A model generated the notes under the pieces. It saw only the letters and a list, made by a program, of their open reading frames with translations. It had not been told where the DNA came from and searched no databases. A DNA stretch of 64,000 bases, from positions 12,077,001 to 12,141,000 of the forward strand of contig CM065397.1 of NCBI GenBank assembly GCA_033060915.1, given 5' to 3'. Position numbers and translations under genes: made by a program. This DNA is from Euryodendron excelsum (taxonomy: Eukaryota; Streptophyta; Magnoliopsida; Ericales; Pentaphylacaceae). Within the stretch, counting starts at the first letter, position 1. Every line of letters begins with the position of its first letter. This document shows, piece by piece, positions 1 through 13,162 of this stretch.

Positions 1-742
1 TTAAGAAATTCATTTTGGAGGAGAAAATGCGTTTTTTTGAAAATGTGTTTTTGATACCGATACAAAACTCAACTGAAAATTTTGGGGAGACATTCAAGAA
101 ATGCAGGGGAAACGTTTCAGAAACTTTTAGAAAACTCTTGAAATACTTAACAGAAACTCTTGAGAAATTTGAGAGAAGTGTTTCGAAAATTTGAAATATT
201 AACTTTTATACATTTTTTCCTTTTAAGTTCTAATTAAGAATCTATGAAATAATTCATGTAGGTTTTTACTAAAATTTTTAAATGTTTCTGCTAAGTTTTT
301 TAAAAATCTTATTTGAGTTTTGAAAAAATTTTCTTATAAGATTCCTATTAAGTTTTCCAAACGTTTTTTGTTACTCGTTTCCTCTTATATTTTTTTGTTA
401 TATTTTTCACTTTCGTTTTTTCTAACATTTTTTGCTTTTACTTTCTATCTTATAACTATAGTCAAAACATTGTGTGGCTAGATTCAAGAGGATCGACTCA
501 GGGAAGGAACCAAGAATTTTTTCAAAGAGGGAGGGTCCAGGTAAAAAAATTTGAAGAGTATCCACTCACGGGTCCACTGCATGCACATTTGCCATATAAT
601 TAAAGTTGGTATCTGTCGTTAGCATTCACCAGATAGTCTACATTGAAGCTTTCATTTTCAAATGCCCATTTCAGTAACCCATGTTTTCAAAACATGATTT
701 TGGAAGTGACTTGCTACCAATGCAAAGCAAATCGTTAGGTTG
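1..742. other. AT-rich intergenic DNA
   Basis: No gene is seen. The stretch is dominated by A/T runs with short recurring phrases around gaaactttt and gaaattt that look like decayed repeat sequence. No long open frame and no RNA gene signature is visible. Confidence 0.5.
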
Positions 743-952
743 CTGTTTGAATTTCTGTTTTCTGTTTTTATTTTTTAAAATTTATCAAAATTGTGTTTGG
801 TAAAAAAGTTCTCAAAACTATTTTCGCCAAGTTCACGTTTGGTGAACCAATTTCAAAACTTGTTCTCAAGAAATTGTTTAAGAAACTCCATTTTGAGTTT
901 CCAAATCGTTAATACAAAAAATGAAAACAAAAACGGAACCGCAACCAAACAG
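743..952. mobile_element. MITE, about 210 bp
   Basis: The two ends are imperfect inverted repeats: the left end begins CTGTTTGAATTTCTGTTTT and the right end, read on the other strand, begins CTGTTTGGTTGCGGTTCC. Both continue into T-rich sequence with the motif GTTTTTATTTT or GTTTTCATTTT. The centre has no coding capacity. This size and structure fit a non-autonomous DNA transposon, perhaps hAT-like. No clear target-site duplication is visible, so the exact ends are uncertain. Confidence 0.5.
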
Positions 953-995
953 TTATGATCTATTTTTGGTTCATAAGTTTAATTTTAATCCGCTA

Positions 996-1131
996 ACAAT
1001 GTAGAATTTTTTACATAAACGAAGAATCAAAATGCGACATATGTCTTTTATAATTTAAGTACAATATAAAAAAATAAAACTCATAGACACATGTCGCATT
1101 TTGGTACCACGTAAAAAAAATTCTACGTTGT
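996..1131. repeat. Fold-back inverted repeat
   Basis: The left arm (ACAATGTAGAATTTTTTAC, then AAAATGCGACATATGTC) is matched on the opposite strand by the right arm (ACAACGTAGAATTTTTTTTA, then AAAATGCGACATGTGTC). The arms are about 55 bases each and the loop is A/T only. It is likely a small MITE. The similarity fades but continues a little way beyond both ends. Confidence 0.6.
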
Positions 1132-4100
1132 CCATGAATCAAAATTTAAATTTTAATTTATTGCAATATATGGTTATAGTTAATATTTAACAAAAAAATT
1201 TGTTGCCAAATTACTTGGGAAATGATGTGATTGTATCAAAATTTTTGTTTTTATTTTTCATGTTTTCAACAAAAGAAAATACAAAGTTGGAACAATATTG
1301 CCTAAAACGGGATGTTTTAAAAAAAAAACTTTCTCAAAAACAATTTTCAGAAAATAGTTTGTCAAATAAGTTTAATGTATCAGTTGTCATTTTTCTATTT
1401 TCAAGAATAGAAAACAATTATCGAAAACGAACCAATTACAATTAAGGAAATAGAAAACCTTAAATACTTTGTAGATTTTGTATATGAATTAATAAATCAC
1501 TAGTTTGCTTATAAAGTAGCTGACTTAGTTTTATAAAGAGGAGAAAAACACATTTTGTAAGAACCCATATTGTATACAACACATTTTTGTAAGCAAAACA
1601 TGTTTGCATCAAGAAGCAACCCCTTGTTTATGCTGCACCAGTTGTCCATTTTGCAACCAAATGGTTCTTTAAAATCAGAGAAGATTTATTTTAATAATCT
1701 ATATATCAAATGTATCATAACATGTAAGCAAAGTTATATAATATATAATTAAAAATACCAACCATTGCTTCTTAGATGATAGAGGGGGAAAAAAAGAAGA
1801 AAAAAAAATTGTAAATCCATTTAGCACTCTAATCTTGCATGATATCATTTTTGTTGGATTTATGTATCATGAATGAGATGGAATCAACATGAATGATATC
1901 ATTTTTGTTGCATTTAGTTAATTAATTAAATAAAGCAACAAATTAATTGTGTGATATTCATTTTGCAAATCATAACTTGGACTGCACTCTTAAAGTTCAA
2001 ATCTTGGAATCTTTGACTGAGGGACTCACAAGGATACATCATTAAGTTCCAATGTCCCCTCATAATTTACCCACCTACCATATATCTATTGTTATTTCTA
2101 CACAAATTCAACATCTCTAATCAACCAGAAATTATTCAATGCTCCAACATCAGCATGTAGCATTATCCCGCTAGACACAATGATCATATGTCCAGCTACT
2201 ATGTGTTGATGTTCAAACCCATCTATAATTAGACACATGAGCATTATGTATAGCGGTGTAAGACTAAGCGACACTCTTTTTGAGCACTGAATCAGTACAT
2301 GATGTGATACACAAAATCCTTTGTACATATCGTTCATCATCAATTCCTCATCAAAAGGCAAATCAGTGGCCAGTAATAATAATGTCTGGAGCCCCCATTC
2401 ATTGCCCAATTCCAACCAAATTATTATTAACAAAGTAGGGTAAAAGAGAAATACATGAAAAGACAAATTTACCCTCATTTACCAAGAGTGGTGACCTACA
2501 TTATAGTTGGTGCAACCTTGAAAATTTACAGATAGCTTTTACCATAAGATACCAATATATTATACATATGTTAGGAGGCAATTAATATGATATCTCCCTT
2601 TTTTTTTGTGAACAAAACTAAACAACCTATAAAATAGGAAGTTAAGTGAAGATATATAACAAGCTCACACACCCAACTTTATTCTGAGGGATGAGTCCCC
2701 AACCCAACACAAAGCGTTGAACGCGAATATAGGTCTAAGCTCAGACTCTCGAGAGAAGCTTACTGGCCGCAACTGGAAGAAGGTCGCATGGCACAAACTT
2801 TTTTTTTTTTATACAGAACCAAACACTTAATAACCCATAAAATGAAAAATTAAGTGAAGGTATATAAGTGAAGATATTATATTGGGACGTGCCCCCAATA
2901 TAATATCTCAATTAGAAAGCAAGAATTCATTGAAATTGATAGACTTCCTCACTAATTAATGAATTGCACGTGAGGTTGTCACTTAGTTCAGGTTACATTA
3001 AGCATGGACATTGAGCTGACCAGGACAAGCTGAACTCGGATCAGGCTTACATACAAAAAAATTCTTATTGGGTCCAAAATCAAATTCCAAGCTCGCCCAT
3101 TTAATATAAAATTTGTTTAGTATATAATTTTTTCCTTTATAAATAATATCAAATAACATAAAATTTAATTATATATACATATATACTATATTAAAATATA
3201 AAAATATATTATTTTAAATACATTCGGGTCGGGCTGAGCTTCAAAGATAATTTTAAAGTCCGCCCATAAAACTTATTGGGCCTAAAAAAATTCTCAAATC
3301 CTATTAGTTATAAGCAGACCTATCGTACTTTTGAACCCAGAACCCATAACCACCACTAGGTTACATTGATGTATGCACCGGCCAATATTTGTATTTATAT
3401 ATGAACTACTAGTCCACCCAAATTTAGTTCATATATTGCTCAAATTATGCATATATAATATATATTGTATATATGTCATATGATTGTGAAATTATACTTA
3501 AACGATCATTCTTTTTCTTTTTGAGCTTCCTTATTATATTTGAAAAATCAACTGGTATTAATATTTGATAAAATATTTTCTATCTGCGGGCAGGTCTTGG
3601 CGCAGAGATAAAGTTATTCTATTGCATAATCTCTCCGTACACTAGTAAAACTGCTTCATCTTACTGTTTTCGAACTGATAACAACTTGGTGCACTAATGT
3701 GTAATTCTTCGTAAACTAGTAAAACTGCTTATATCTCACTCTTTGCACTTATAAGAGCCTAGTGCACTACTATCTACTTTTACATAACAATTTTATCTAC
3801 TAAAGGATATGCCTCATTTTAGAATTGGCATATATACATCCTCAACAAATGGAATATAGTTTCTTAAGATTGCTTCTAGGTTTTACTCATATGGTGTCGA
3901 ATAAACTGTATCCCAAGTAAATCCTACCGGCCAAACATTCTTAAGCAAAATACAAACCAATACAAGAAATCAGAGAGCTAGTCATCTTACACATTGCCCA
4001 CTTACCACTTGCCTGGATGTATCGTGTCTCTGCACCTCGTTGAGGGAAAAGCTTCAAGGGGGATTTTGTCAAATGACAAGGAGTGAAAATGTATATATAT

Positions 4101-4184
4101 GTTATGTGTGTGAAGAACTATATATATTTTATACTTGCTTCTTTTATATATAACCTGTCGTTTATAATTACTATTTTAGTATGC
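1132..4184. other. Intergenic, no gene recognised
   Basis: An open frame of 126 residues exists on the minus strand at 2098-2478, but it has no family I recognise. The stretch contains a pair of related T-rich segments near 2597-2660 and 2797-2880 that share the phrase TTAAGTGAAG.TATATAA. Otherwise it is A/T-rich sequence without exon structure. Confidence 0.45.
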
Positions 4185-4302
4185 GGGATGACCCAGTGAT
4201 TGGACTTTTGTCCCCTTGCTTATCATACAAGTTCAAGCCTCGGTCTCTCCTCCCTCAGACTTCCACCTTCCATGTATCTGAAAAAAAAAAAAAAAAAAAA
4301 AG
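4185..4302 (+). mobile_element. SINE-like element with poly-A tail
   Basis: The unit starts ATGCGGGATGACCCAGTG, which resembles a polymerase III box A. About 45 bases on it has GTTCAAGCCTCGGTCTC, which resembles box B. After a pyrimidine-rich segment it ends in about 20 consecutive A. Box A, box B and a terminal A run in this order and spacing are the hallmark of plant SINEs. No convincing target-site duplication was found. Confidence 0.5.
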
Positions 4303-4477
4303 TTCACTTCTCTTGTTAGTGTGATATTATATCAAACTTATTTCAAAGAACTTATGTTAATGTATATCCGTTAATATTTGACCAAAAATATAAATAGCTT
4401 CCTAATAACATTGAGGGGAGTAGCCTAATGGGGCATGTATAAATCATTTTCAAGACTTAGTAGTAATGGCTTAACCT

Positions 4478-5375
4478 CATGCTGAAAATGCCACCCTTAG
4501 TAGTAATGCCCTTGTTCTCTTGCGTCTTCATTTGGATGAACTTATAAGTTGGCTTATTCAAGTATTTTATATATTTTTTAATTTTTTCTAGTTTTGATAA
4601 AAAGAAAAAAAGTCAATTTCATAACTTAAAAGCAAATAAAAAAACAAAAATTTAAATTTTGATTAGTAAAAACTACTAAAAATGAAAACAACTAATTAAG
4701 TAAGTTGGTAAATAAGCTGATCTAAACGATCACGTTAAGCCCTTTCATGTCTAACGATTACAGTTGTTTGTGTATGCATGCACACGCATGAGTAAGAACG
4801 TATGTGTTTAACGTATGAAATATGACATAAGTTATAGTTAATTAATTGCTTTCACACAAAGTAAAATGACATTTTAAATTCCTTGTCCTATGTACTCTTC
4901 AATTTTGACTTTATGAAAGATGTTGATATGATAGTTAGAAACTGCACTAATGGAATCTAATGTCACAAAAATATACGCAAATTTAATAAAGTTAGTGAAA
5001 CCGCATGCTGAAAATGTCACCTTTCCTACTAATGACTTTTTCAGTCAATTTATAAGTTGATTTATTTAAGTAGCTTATCACTTTTTATCTTTAACTTTAT
5101 TTTTTTAGTTTTTTGTCAAAGTATAACCCAAAAGTCTATAAAATGGTAAAAAAAATCAAATATTAGTTAATAAAAACTAGTTAAAACAAAAAACAATTTT
5201 ATTTAAGTAAGATGATAAATAAACTGATTCAAACTAGCACAAAAGCTCTTTCAGGTCTAACAAATGTAATTATTTGCATATATGTTTTCACGCATGCGAA
5301 TATACATGAGTTCACATGTACGACGTTTGACGTTCTAATTAATTAATTGTTTTCACACAAGGTAAATTTTACATT
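4478..5375. repeat. Diverged tandem duplication, offset about 526 bp
   Basis: Copy 1 (about 4478-4876) and copy 2 (about 5004-5375) both run from CATGCTGAAAATG through a TTATAAGTTG segment, AAACTAGT/AAACTACT segments and CGCATG, to TTAATTAATTG followed by TTTCACACAA. They differ by many substitutions and small indels, so the duplication is old. No coding frame is shared. Confidence 0.65.
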
Positions 5376-5564
5376 GTGGATGATGGTGATGTCTGAGGTG
5401 AAAGATATAGGAACTTAGTGTGTGAGAATAATTGAGAAAAATACTAAATTAACCTTCTGTTTATCACATTATATGTAAACAATCCAATCCTAAATTATCA
5501 TAAAATTACAAGACTTTCTTTATTGCTTTCCTATTAGCAATCAAATCGAGCATTATGTCCAAAA

Positions 5565-5588
5565 ATATATATATATATATATATATAT
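5565..5588. repeat. AT dinucleotide microsatellite
   Basis: A run of 12 AT units, followed within 100 bases by further ATATATAC and GTATGTATG runs. Confidence 0.9.
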
Positions 5589-5858
5589 CAGTTTGAATTA
5601 ATATCCATATTATAATCGTTTCAACACACACAAATACATATATATATACATATATATATGTATGTATGTATGTATAGACTTTGAAAAGTTACTCTTTCAA
5701 AAGTTCAATTAAGGTGTAGGAAGAATTAAATATATGCAATCTTATTCAGCTAATAAAGAGCATGTGTTCGCAATCCAAACTCGTGACACTAAGACGAGCA
5801 ATTTAAGTTATATTTCTTATATTAATAAGCATACTTTTCTTCTTCAACTTCTTACTCT

Positions 5859-6010
5859 CGATATGGATGTTATTAACCTTCCCGACATATTACCTATAAA
5901 ATTATTGTCTCTATCTCGTCTATTTCAACACTACTCATTTGGCACGATATGGTATGTTAAAATTAACCTTCCCGACATAATTATAAAATTATTGCTCTAT
6001 CTTTCTTATT
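5859..6010. repeat. Tandem duplication, about 90-bp period
   Basis: ATTAACCTTCCCGACATA, then ATAAAATTATTG and CTCTATCT, occurs twice, about 90 bases apart, each time preceded by GATATGG and TGTTA. A 93-residue open frame (5734-6015) spans both copies but looks accidental. Confidence 0.6.
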
Positions 6011-6337
6011 TTTAAAAGATCCATTGCTCTTGTTAAAAAATTTACGAGACAGAAGACCGTAATCCTCCCAAGAGCCAGATCTGAATGGATGCTGAGGTTC
6101 AACACATGTGATTCACTCATAACCTTGTTACTGAAAAACATATTTATTTAATTATTGCAGAACGTGGTCTATCTCGTTTTTTTATATTACTAATTAAAAT
6201 TAGCGTTTTTCTTTTCTAATTATCAAGCATTTGACTAGCTCTAACACGATTCACTCATAACCTTCAATTTATTTAATCTTTTTTTATATTATGTGTTAAT
6301 TTCTAATTTATGTTTATAATATAGTAATACGTACTAA

Positions 6338-6515
6338 GGGTCCATTTGTTAGGATTTTTCTACCTAGATTTTTTTAGCTTATAAATAAAAAAAGTCAATT
6401 TTTTTTTACTTTTTTACTTTTTTTTTTCTTTTTTACTTATCTTTAGCTTATAAAAATAAAATAGCAAAAAAATTTTAACTTTTTTACTAAAATAAAAATA
6501 TACCAAATGGGCCCT
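6338..6515. mobile_element. MITE, about 178 bp
   Basis: The ends are inverted repeats, GGGTCCATTTG on the left and CAAATGGGCCC on the right. They are followed inwards by near-complementary A/T segments with TAGCTTATAAATAAAA. There is no coding capacity. The TIR sequence resembles common plant MITE ends; the superfamily is not certain because no clean target duplication is visible. Confidence 0.55.
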
Positions 6516-8162
6516 GAATCAACAAATTTCACCATATACAACTCAAGTCAACAAATTGTTATCCCAATTACATCGAATTAGCTATACGAATCTATTTTAA
6601 TTTTTTAATTATATTAATGGTGTTTTTCTCTCAATATGTAGTTGTTATATGAGGTAGAATTAGGACCCCTTTCATTAGTGAGGAATAAAACAAAAACTTG
6701 TACAAAAGTATTATTATCACAGATGAGATTTTTGTACTAATATTATATTATATATATATATATATGCTATCTATATAGAAACAATTGGTGAGCTTTCGTG
6801 ATCTAAAAAGTGTTTTCGTTTCCCTCACGTCAAAGTTGCTACCATCACGGGCAAGAAAGAGAGCCTCGTGTCATGTGATCCCTGGTTCTATATGTATATA
6901 AAGCTTGATGATTTTAATGGAGGCTTGATGTGAAGCCGACCATGCTTACTTTCCATGGAAAATTATTACTAATGTGTAATCACTACACCTACCATTCTAT
7001 ATTTGAATATTGCATTGAATTGAATTTATTATCGCAAATTTTATTTTTATTTTCTCTTTTTTTTTTCTGGTTGGGGGAACATGGTGGACCATTGCTCTCA
7101 TCAAAGCTAACAGCATGTATTGCACGTGATCAATCAACTTTACCATAACCAAGTCACGTGCCTATCATTATTCGTATGGCTCCCCTCGTTAGAATGCCTT
7201 TAAATCCATGCGGATTATTTGATACGAGGATTCGTTCCGATACGTGGAACGAAAAACGTGTTAGAAATTTGTATCGTTTCGATACGTGGAACGGAAACTG
7301 GGTTTTTCCTAGCAAGGTTTTAAAATGAGCAGTTTAACATAACCCAATAGGTCATCCCCAGGGTGGAGTGTGACGTAGTTACTTACCAAATGCCATTTTG
7401 TAAAGGCTTGGGTATTGGTATGCGCCGTCTGTGTTATTCTCTCTCTTCTTCTTGTTCTAAAATATAGGCTTATGTTAAAATTAGACTTTTATGAAATATA
7501 CTATTAGAATTAAAATACTTATAAAAAAGTTTTCTTTAATAATTTACATTTAATAAAACATAATTTATATTTTTTCAAATTAATTATCTAAAAACACATT
7601 CTAGGAATATTATGATTTATTTTCTTACATATTGTTATACCAAAATTCTGTTCTTTTTATATTTTTGTTTATTATAATTAATTTTTTCTTTCATTAGGTG
7701 ACCTTTAAAGATATAAATAAAAAAAAAGTTTAAGATCGCTTTGAATTGTTAAATTCACCATTTTAAAATGCTAGAGCATCATGTTTCGAAATGCCGTTTC
7801 AAAAACGTAATTTGCTAGGGTAGTAGAGTATTATGCGAACGCAACTTTAAATTCAAATGTGCCCCTCAACATCTCTTTATACACTCGAATAAGTGTGTAT
7901 ATGTATAAATTATGAGGGTTCTTGGCTCAATAGTAAGGTACATCATGACTTAAACGTCAAGAGCATAGTTATCAATATCATACTGAATAACGCATCTTCT
8001 TCGCAACTGATATGATATGTACCAGTACTAGTGCATTACTGATATAATATATTTATAAAAAAAATCTATTTACTTACCAAATTTGACATTATCCATAACA
8101 AATATTATTCAACACCAAACTATTTTAACATTACATAATGTGCAAGCATACTGAAATATTTG
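6516..8162. other. Intergenic, no gene recognised
   Basis: A short direct repeat of the phrase CGATACGTGGAACG occurs twice at about 7235-7290. A (TA) run lies near 6747-6765. The 72-residue frame at 6930-7148 has no recognisable features. Nothing else is supported. Confidence 0.45.
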
Positions 8163-8396
8163 GGGTGTTTAAACATAATTTATGTTATAGCTTATAATTT
8201 AATTTTAAAATGTTGTTTGACTCACCGAACCTCCACTTCAGAAAAGCTACTTGGAAAAATTGTTTATCCAACCTCCACTTCATAAAGGCTACTTAAGACT
8301 TTACACATTTTTACAAAAAGCCACTTCAAAAAGCTACGCTCGAAAATCACTCATGGCATGTAACTTACAGTTTTAAGCTAACAATCCAAACACCAC
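8163..8396. mobile_element. MITE, about 235 bp
   Basis: The left end GGGTGTTTAAACATAA and the right end, read on the other strand, GTGGTGTTTGGATTGTTAGC form imperfect terminal inverted repeats, and both lead into GCTTA. The interior contains two direct copies of AACCTCCACTTCA. Non-coding, consistent with a short hAT-type MITE. Confidence 0.45.
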
Positions 8397-9378
8397 ATAA
8401 AAAATATATCAATTGTCTAAGTATATATCCAATACAAGTTCTAATAGACATTTATCATCAAAGCATAATTAAAATAATTATTTTAAAATAAATATACAAA
8501 TTTACCACCGGTATTGGTTGCTTGTACCATGATCGGTACAAAACATGTTCTTATTGGTGTTGGTGTCGTTTTATGACCGGTACAATACAGTATTGATAAC
8601 TGGGAGCCTCATCCATTTATTCACCTTATGGAGACACGCGACTTTGAAAAAATCTGGAGTCCTCATAATGAGGTTAGTGGTCCAACTGTATAGTTGAGAA
8701 TCAAAGCCAACAACATGAGTAAGCCCAGAGGTTTGGGTTACAGTGCTAGATTGAGACTGAGGAAAAACCGTAAAATAAAGTTGTAAGCCCATCTTAGGCC
8801 CAGCCAAGCCATGCTTTTTGGGACGACCTTGAAAGATTTCATGGGTAATTCTGTGTAACTAACAATCTCAGGTAAGAAGAACATATAGAGAAATGCATCA
8901 AGGGAAAATGGGATTGAAAAACCAGCTAAGCCTTACGAAGACAGATAAGGAAACTTTCAAGATTAAAGACAAAGCTAATTTATGATCAATGGTCAAAATG
9001 TTATCAAGATAGTAGAACAAGGATTCAAATTATAAATACCTGTCAAGCATTTTCAAAACTAATTAAGGAGTTGAGAAAATGAAGATGGCCAATAGCTAGT
9101 TGTGAATTTACAGACGAGAAACAGGTTATCAGCATCAAGTATACATTTTATATTAATATATGCTTCTCCATAGACATACAAGTAAACATCTCAGCTATAA
9201 ACAAAATTGGCTCCTTAAATTTCCATTTTCATAGTCCTCCGGCAAGGAAAAATATGCAAGCCTAAAATGTAGAAACTAACCTGCAGTCACAAAAAATTTT
9301 CCCTGTTGACATATTGCTGCATCTTAGTAGCTTCCATATCCTCATCAGAGACTGGATTTTCCACTTCACTCCCAATAC

Positions 9379-12319
9379 TCAAACCATGGACTGGATTTCG
9401 ACCTCACTCCCACCATTGAAATTATCATTACAACGAGGCAAAAACATCTCTCCAACAGAATCTTCATCATATTTGAACTTGGCAAGCTTGAACCGCGTTT
9501 CCTCATCATCTGTTCTCCCTTCTTTCCGCTTTTTCCTCCTTTCAGTTGCAGTTGAATGTAACATGCAATCAGCAGGAAAATCATCCAACGAATCCACCAT
9601 CTCTTGATCCTCATCAACTTTATTTTGCCCTCTCCCATTACTTCCATTGTAGAGGAAAATGCTGTCATTTAAGGTTTGATAATCAGGTTTGCATTCTGAG
9701 AGGTCACAGTCTACTTTCAATTTGCAAATTACTGCTTTAGCACAGAGTTTCAAAATGTTATGATCAAATACTCTAACCCCTTGATCTTCAAGGACTAGTA
9801 ACCACCCTGTAAACAAGATCAATTTATATAGTTAACATCTACACACACACACAGACCACATGAAATAATTTGGAAAGGAGGAACAAACTAAACAAAGTGC
9901 AAATAATCAAAATCATTTCTCTAAAAATATTCTGAAATGGGTGCTACCTCACCCAGAAGCACAGAGGAGCACCTCATAGTTTACAATTTAACAATTGCTT
10001 GATATAACAGCAGCAAATCCCATACCAGAGTGAACTAAAGTGAAAAATGGCAGTGCATACACTCACTGATAAGAGCTTTGGGAGTGGTAACATTTGGTCT
10101 ACTAATTTTCTCCTCCATGCCGGTTTGATCAGTAACCCACTTAATCAGTTGATTGGGTAAGCAAGATTTGGAGAAGGCATCTATGTAAGAAAGAGCTCTT
10201 GTCTGGTCACAACTTTCCCTGTGGCAAACAAAATCCAGGATTTTTATCAGGCAGAACATTTTATGATGCAATTTTTGCATCTCAGCCACTATCATCTTTC
10301 CATACCTAACAAACTGCATGGCGTTGTCTGCAACTAACAACCATGTCAGAGCAAGATGTTTTAAGTAGTCACTGGGTAGCTGAGTCCACATTTGAGATTT
10401 TAGAAACGGATACTCTACCAATATCAAGACATCATACATCACTTTTAGAAAAAGAACTTCGTCCTCAGAAGTCTGCAGCAACAAGACATGTTCTATCAGG
10501 GATGAAAATAACTCCAATATGAGCCTTCCAGTGGCGAGGGTAATATGTTCTCCACAAACAAGAGTTTTGCACCGCACATACACGCATGCACACACATACA
10601 AGAAATGAGGGGAAGCGGGGCTGAAAATACCAACACATTTAATTTGACTTTTTGACAGTTCATATTGCCTAACAGCCAAGTGACCAGCCAATGAAATGAA
10701 ACAAACACATTAAAAAGAAGGAGTAGGACCTGGGGTGGTAGAGGATGGATACATTTGATTTAATTGCATGATGCCAAGAGAGTTTGTTAAAAATGAACAA
10801 ATCAAAAAGCATAGACATACTGACCAATAAGGTTGTGACAGGCAAACTTGGCTCCAAAAGCACCCTGAGAAGCATATCTGACAGGAAGCACCCATGAATC
10901 AGGAAGAATGCATATCAAATGGGTGTATGAACAATAATTCACGGAATCCTTTAACTAAACCACCTAATAGAAACTAAATTTCCCTTGATAAGGAGCCTTA
11001 AGCAAGGGAAGTTGGGAGGAAGGGTGCCATTCATAAGAGTTCACTATGGAAATTATATAAGGTCGAAAAGCAACAAAGACAAGATATATACTATTTATAA
11101 GCTGATAGTAACACAGATACAATTGAGTGTGTCAAACGAGAACTTTATGATTACAGTTGTGCATACATATGACAGCATGAAAATCTGTTAATAGTGAAAC
11201 TTGCGTTGTTTTTCTACTCCCACCTATACCACCATACCCACTCTATTCATGAAACAAGCTAAAACATATTAGGCGTACGTATTCTCACATTGTGCGACTA
11301 CGCTCACTTACATAAATTGAAATCTCATTTAACTAGTAGACCATCACATGATTCACAAACACGTATCTCTAATTTGAACATTTCAGAAGTGTTAGAATGC
11401 AACCTCTACTTGAGAGAGTGACAAGTATTTGAATATCCAAACTAAATAAACAGCAGAATATTCTATGCTAAGAGCTTGACAAGAAGGAAATCAATTTTTC
11501 AATTAACGAATAACAATTCTTACTGAAAAAGCAACAATTCTGAAACTCCATTATTGTTTGTACTGCCCAATTCTGCATATCCTTCTGCAACTCCTCCCTT
11601 GAAATGCCAGAACCGAACTTCAAACACAACCTCAGCAAAAAAGCCTCAACCATAACACCCCCTGCTAAGTAACTAACTTCACTTCCCACACTAATCCCCT
11701 GACGAACCTCATCACTAACAAGCGGAAAAAACACTCTCAAATCATCCCCAAATTCACAGTTATCCCCAACTCGATCAACCGTCCAAACCCGTATCAAATC
11801 CACAAAACCAGCCGTCAAATTATCCAACCCATTTTCCAAGTGCTCCGAATAGTTAGAGTAGCATATGCCAATGTAACTAACAATCCCTTCTACTAAACCC
11901 TCAATCTCCGTCTTCAAGCATAAATCTTTCTTCAAACAATCAACGACAATGTAATACAACTCATACACGACTGGAGCGAGTACAGCGACACTTTTCAATC
12001 CATTACACTGACTCGAACACGAAATTAACAACTGAAACAAGTCCTTAGCCGCTATCACAACTTTCTTTGAAGGGTCTTCAAGCATTGATTTAACAGAGCT
12101 ATGAAAGACCACAGCTGAGTAAAACCAGGTGATCTCGAGTGGAGGATCGGTCATTGTTTGGACCAGCCGAAAGAAAATCGTCCCGAAACCAGAGAAATCG
12201 GAACAGCCCTTTTTGTACTCGACTAAGAAGTGATCGATCGATTCCCTCAACATGAGTTCGTAATTGCTGTCCGGTGATTTTGGGCTGTTGATCGATTCGA
12301 CGACGGTGGGTGCGTTCAT
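9379..12319 (-). CDS. Unrecognised plant protein, five exons, 531 aa
   Basis: Five exons read in frame on the minus strand: 12319-11524, 10877-10825, 10472-10306, 10218-10067 and 9806-9379. All have GT-AG borders and phases that agree at every joint. The start is the ATG at 12319; the frame is open upstream to 12358 but has no ATG there. The product is largely helical and leucine-rich with no signal peptide or membrane segment. A short basic patch (ERRKKRKEGR) lies near the acidic C-terminal region and could be a nuclear targeting signal. It looks like a conserved single-copy plant protein of unknown function, with a helical-repeat character by eye. I do not recognise a catalytic motif and assign no role. 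Exon calls are firm; function is unknown. Confidence 0.75.
10219..10305 (-). other. 87-nt intron that stays open in frame
   Basis: The third intron of the preceding gene starts GTATGG and ends GCCACAG. It is 87 nt long, a multiple of three, and has no stop in the reading frame. Retention would therefore add 29 residues between FVR and ESCDQ rather than truncate the protein. Splicing is the better model because the flanking residues then read smoothly. Confidence 0.55.
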
Positions 12320-12710
12320 GATCAGTGGGTTGAAAATGAAGGAAATTGGATAGTTCACGGCTCGAATTTGTAGAGTTTCGGATGGAGTGTGTGAGAGAAT
12401 GGTGGAAAAGGAAAGCTCGAAACCCTAGTTTTGCGGTCCGTACTTCTTCGTGTAGGTCCAGGAAGAAAAGTGAGACGAGGAGGGAAGTTTTGTGGCCTCT
12501 TTTCGTAACGGCAGATATTTTGAATTTGGTTTGGTCCACCGAATAGATTATTAAAAAAATTTAATTACTAAATTTATCCCTTGAAAAAAAACTGGTGTTG
12601 ACCTATTTGTTCGTGTGATAGTTGTCACCGGGGGGGGGGGGGCTAGCTTTCACCCTTCGAGGTGTTGAGTACGAATTTAATATCCTCTCTAATTCAATAA
12701 ATAAAAAAGA
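12320..12710. promoter_or_regulatory. 5' flank of the gene at 9379-12319
   Basis: The minus-strand leader holds a pyrimidine-rich stretch and an AACCCTAG-type phrase near 12420, as in many plant housekeeping leaders. A run of 13 G lies at 12630-12642. No clear TATA box was found. Confidence 0.35.
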
Positions 12711-13162
12711 GGTGATTATACTTTACTTTCAGAGTTTAAATCAAAATTAAATGGCTTATTTATAATTTAAAAATAAATATATAATTACTGGTAGTTTGAA
12801 TTTATTTATAAAATAGATAGAAATCGTGATATTTAACGAAAATTTTATCATACAGATATTTTTGTCATTTTATTTTTTCAAATTAGAACATTAAAAAGAC
12901 GATTTGATGAAATAACTAAAAATAAATCTTAGTAGACAAGCTTTTATTTTGACATAAAAAAACTAAATTACCTTTTTAATTTTCTAATTTGAAAAGATAA
13001 AATGATAAAGATACCCTTATGTCATAATTTTCGTTAAATCTAACAGTTTCTATCTATTTTACAGATAAGTTTAAACTATAAGAGGTCTTGTGTTTACTAT
13101 TAAATACAAAAAGGTTATTTAATTTTGATTCAAACTACAAGAAAGTAAAGTGTAATTACTTC
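12711..13162. mobile_element. Fold-back MITE, about 450 bp
   Basis: The left arm GAGGTGATTATACTTTACTT with TTTAAATCAAAATTAAATGG is matched on the other strand by the right arm GAAGTAATTACACTTTACTT with TTTGAATCAAAATTAAATAA. The complementarity extends far inwards, through TAACGAAAATTTTATCATA and its mate. It is a long-TIR fold-back element without coding capacity. Related sequence occurs at 26995-27275 and at the ends of 27400-28716. Confidence 0.75.

Noticed and set aside
2098..2478. 126-residue open frame, minus strand
   Set aside because: No recognisable family, no exon structure or promoter around it, and a composition like translated A/T-rich non-coding DNA.
5734..6015. 93-residue open frame, plus strand
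   Set aside because: It runs across two copies of a tandem duplication and has no family resemblance.
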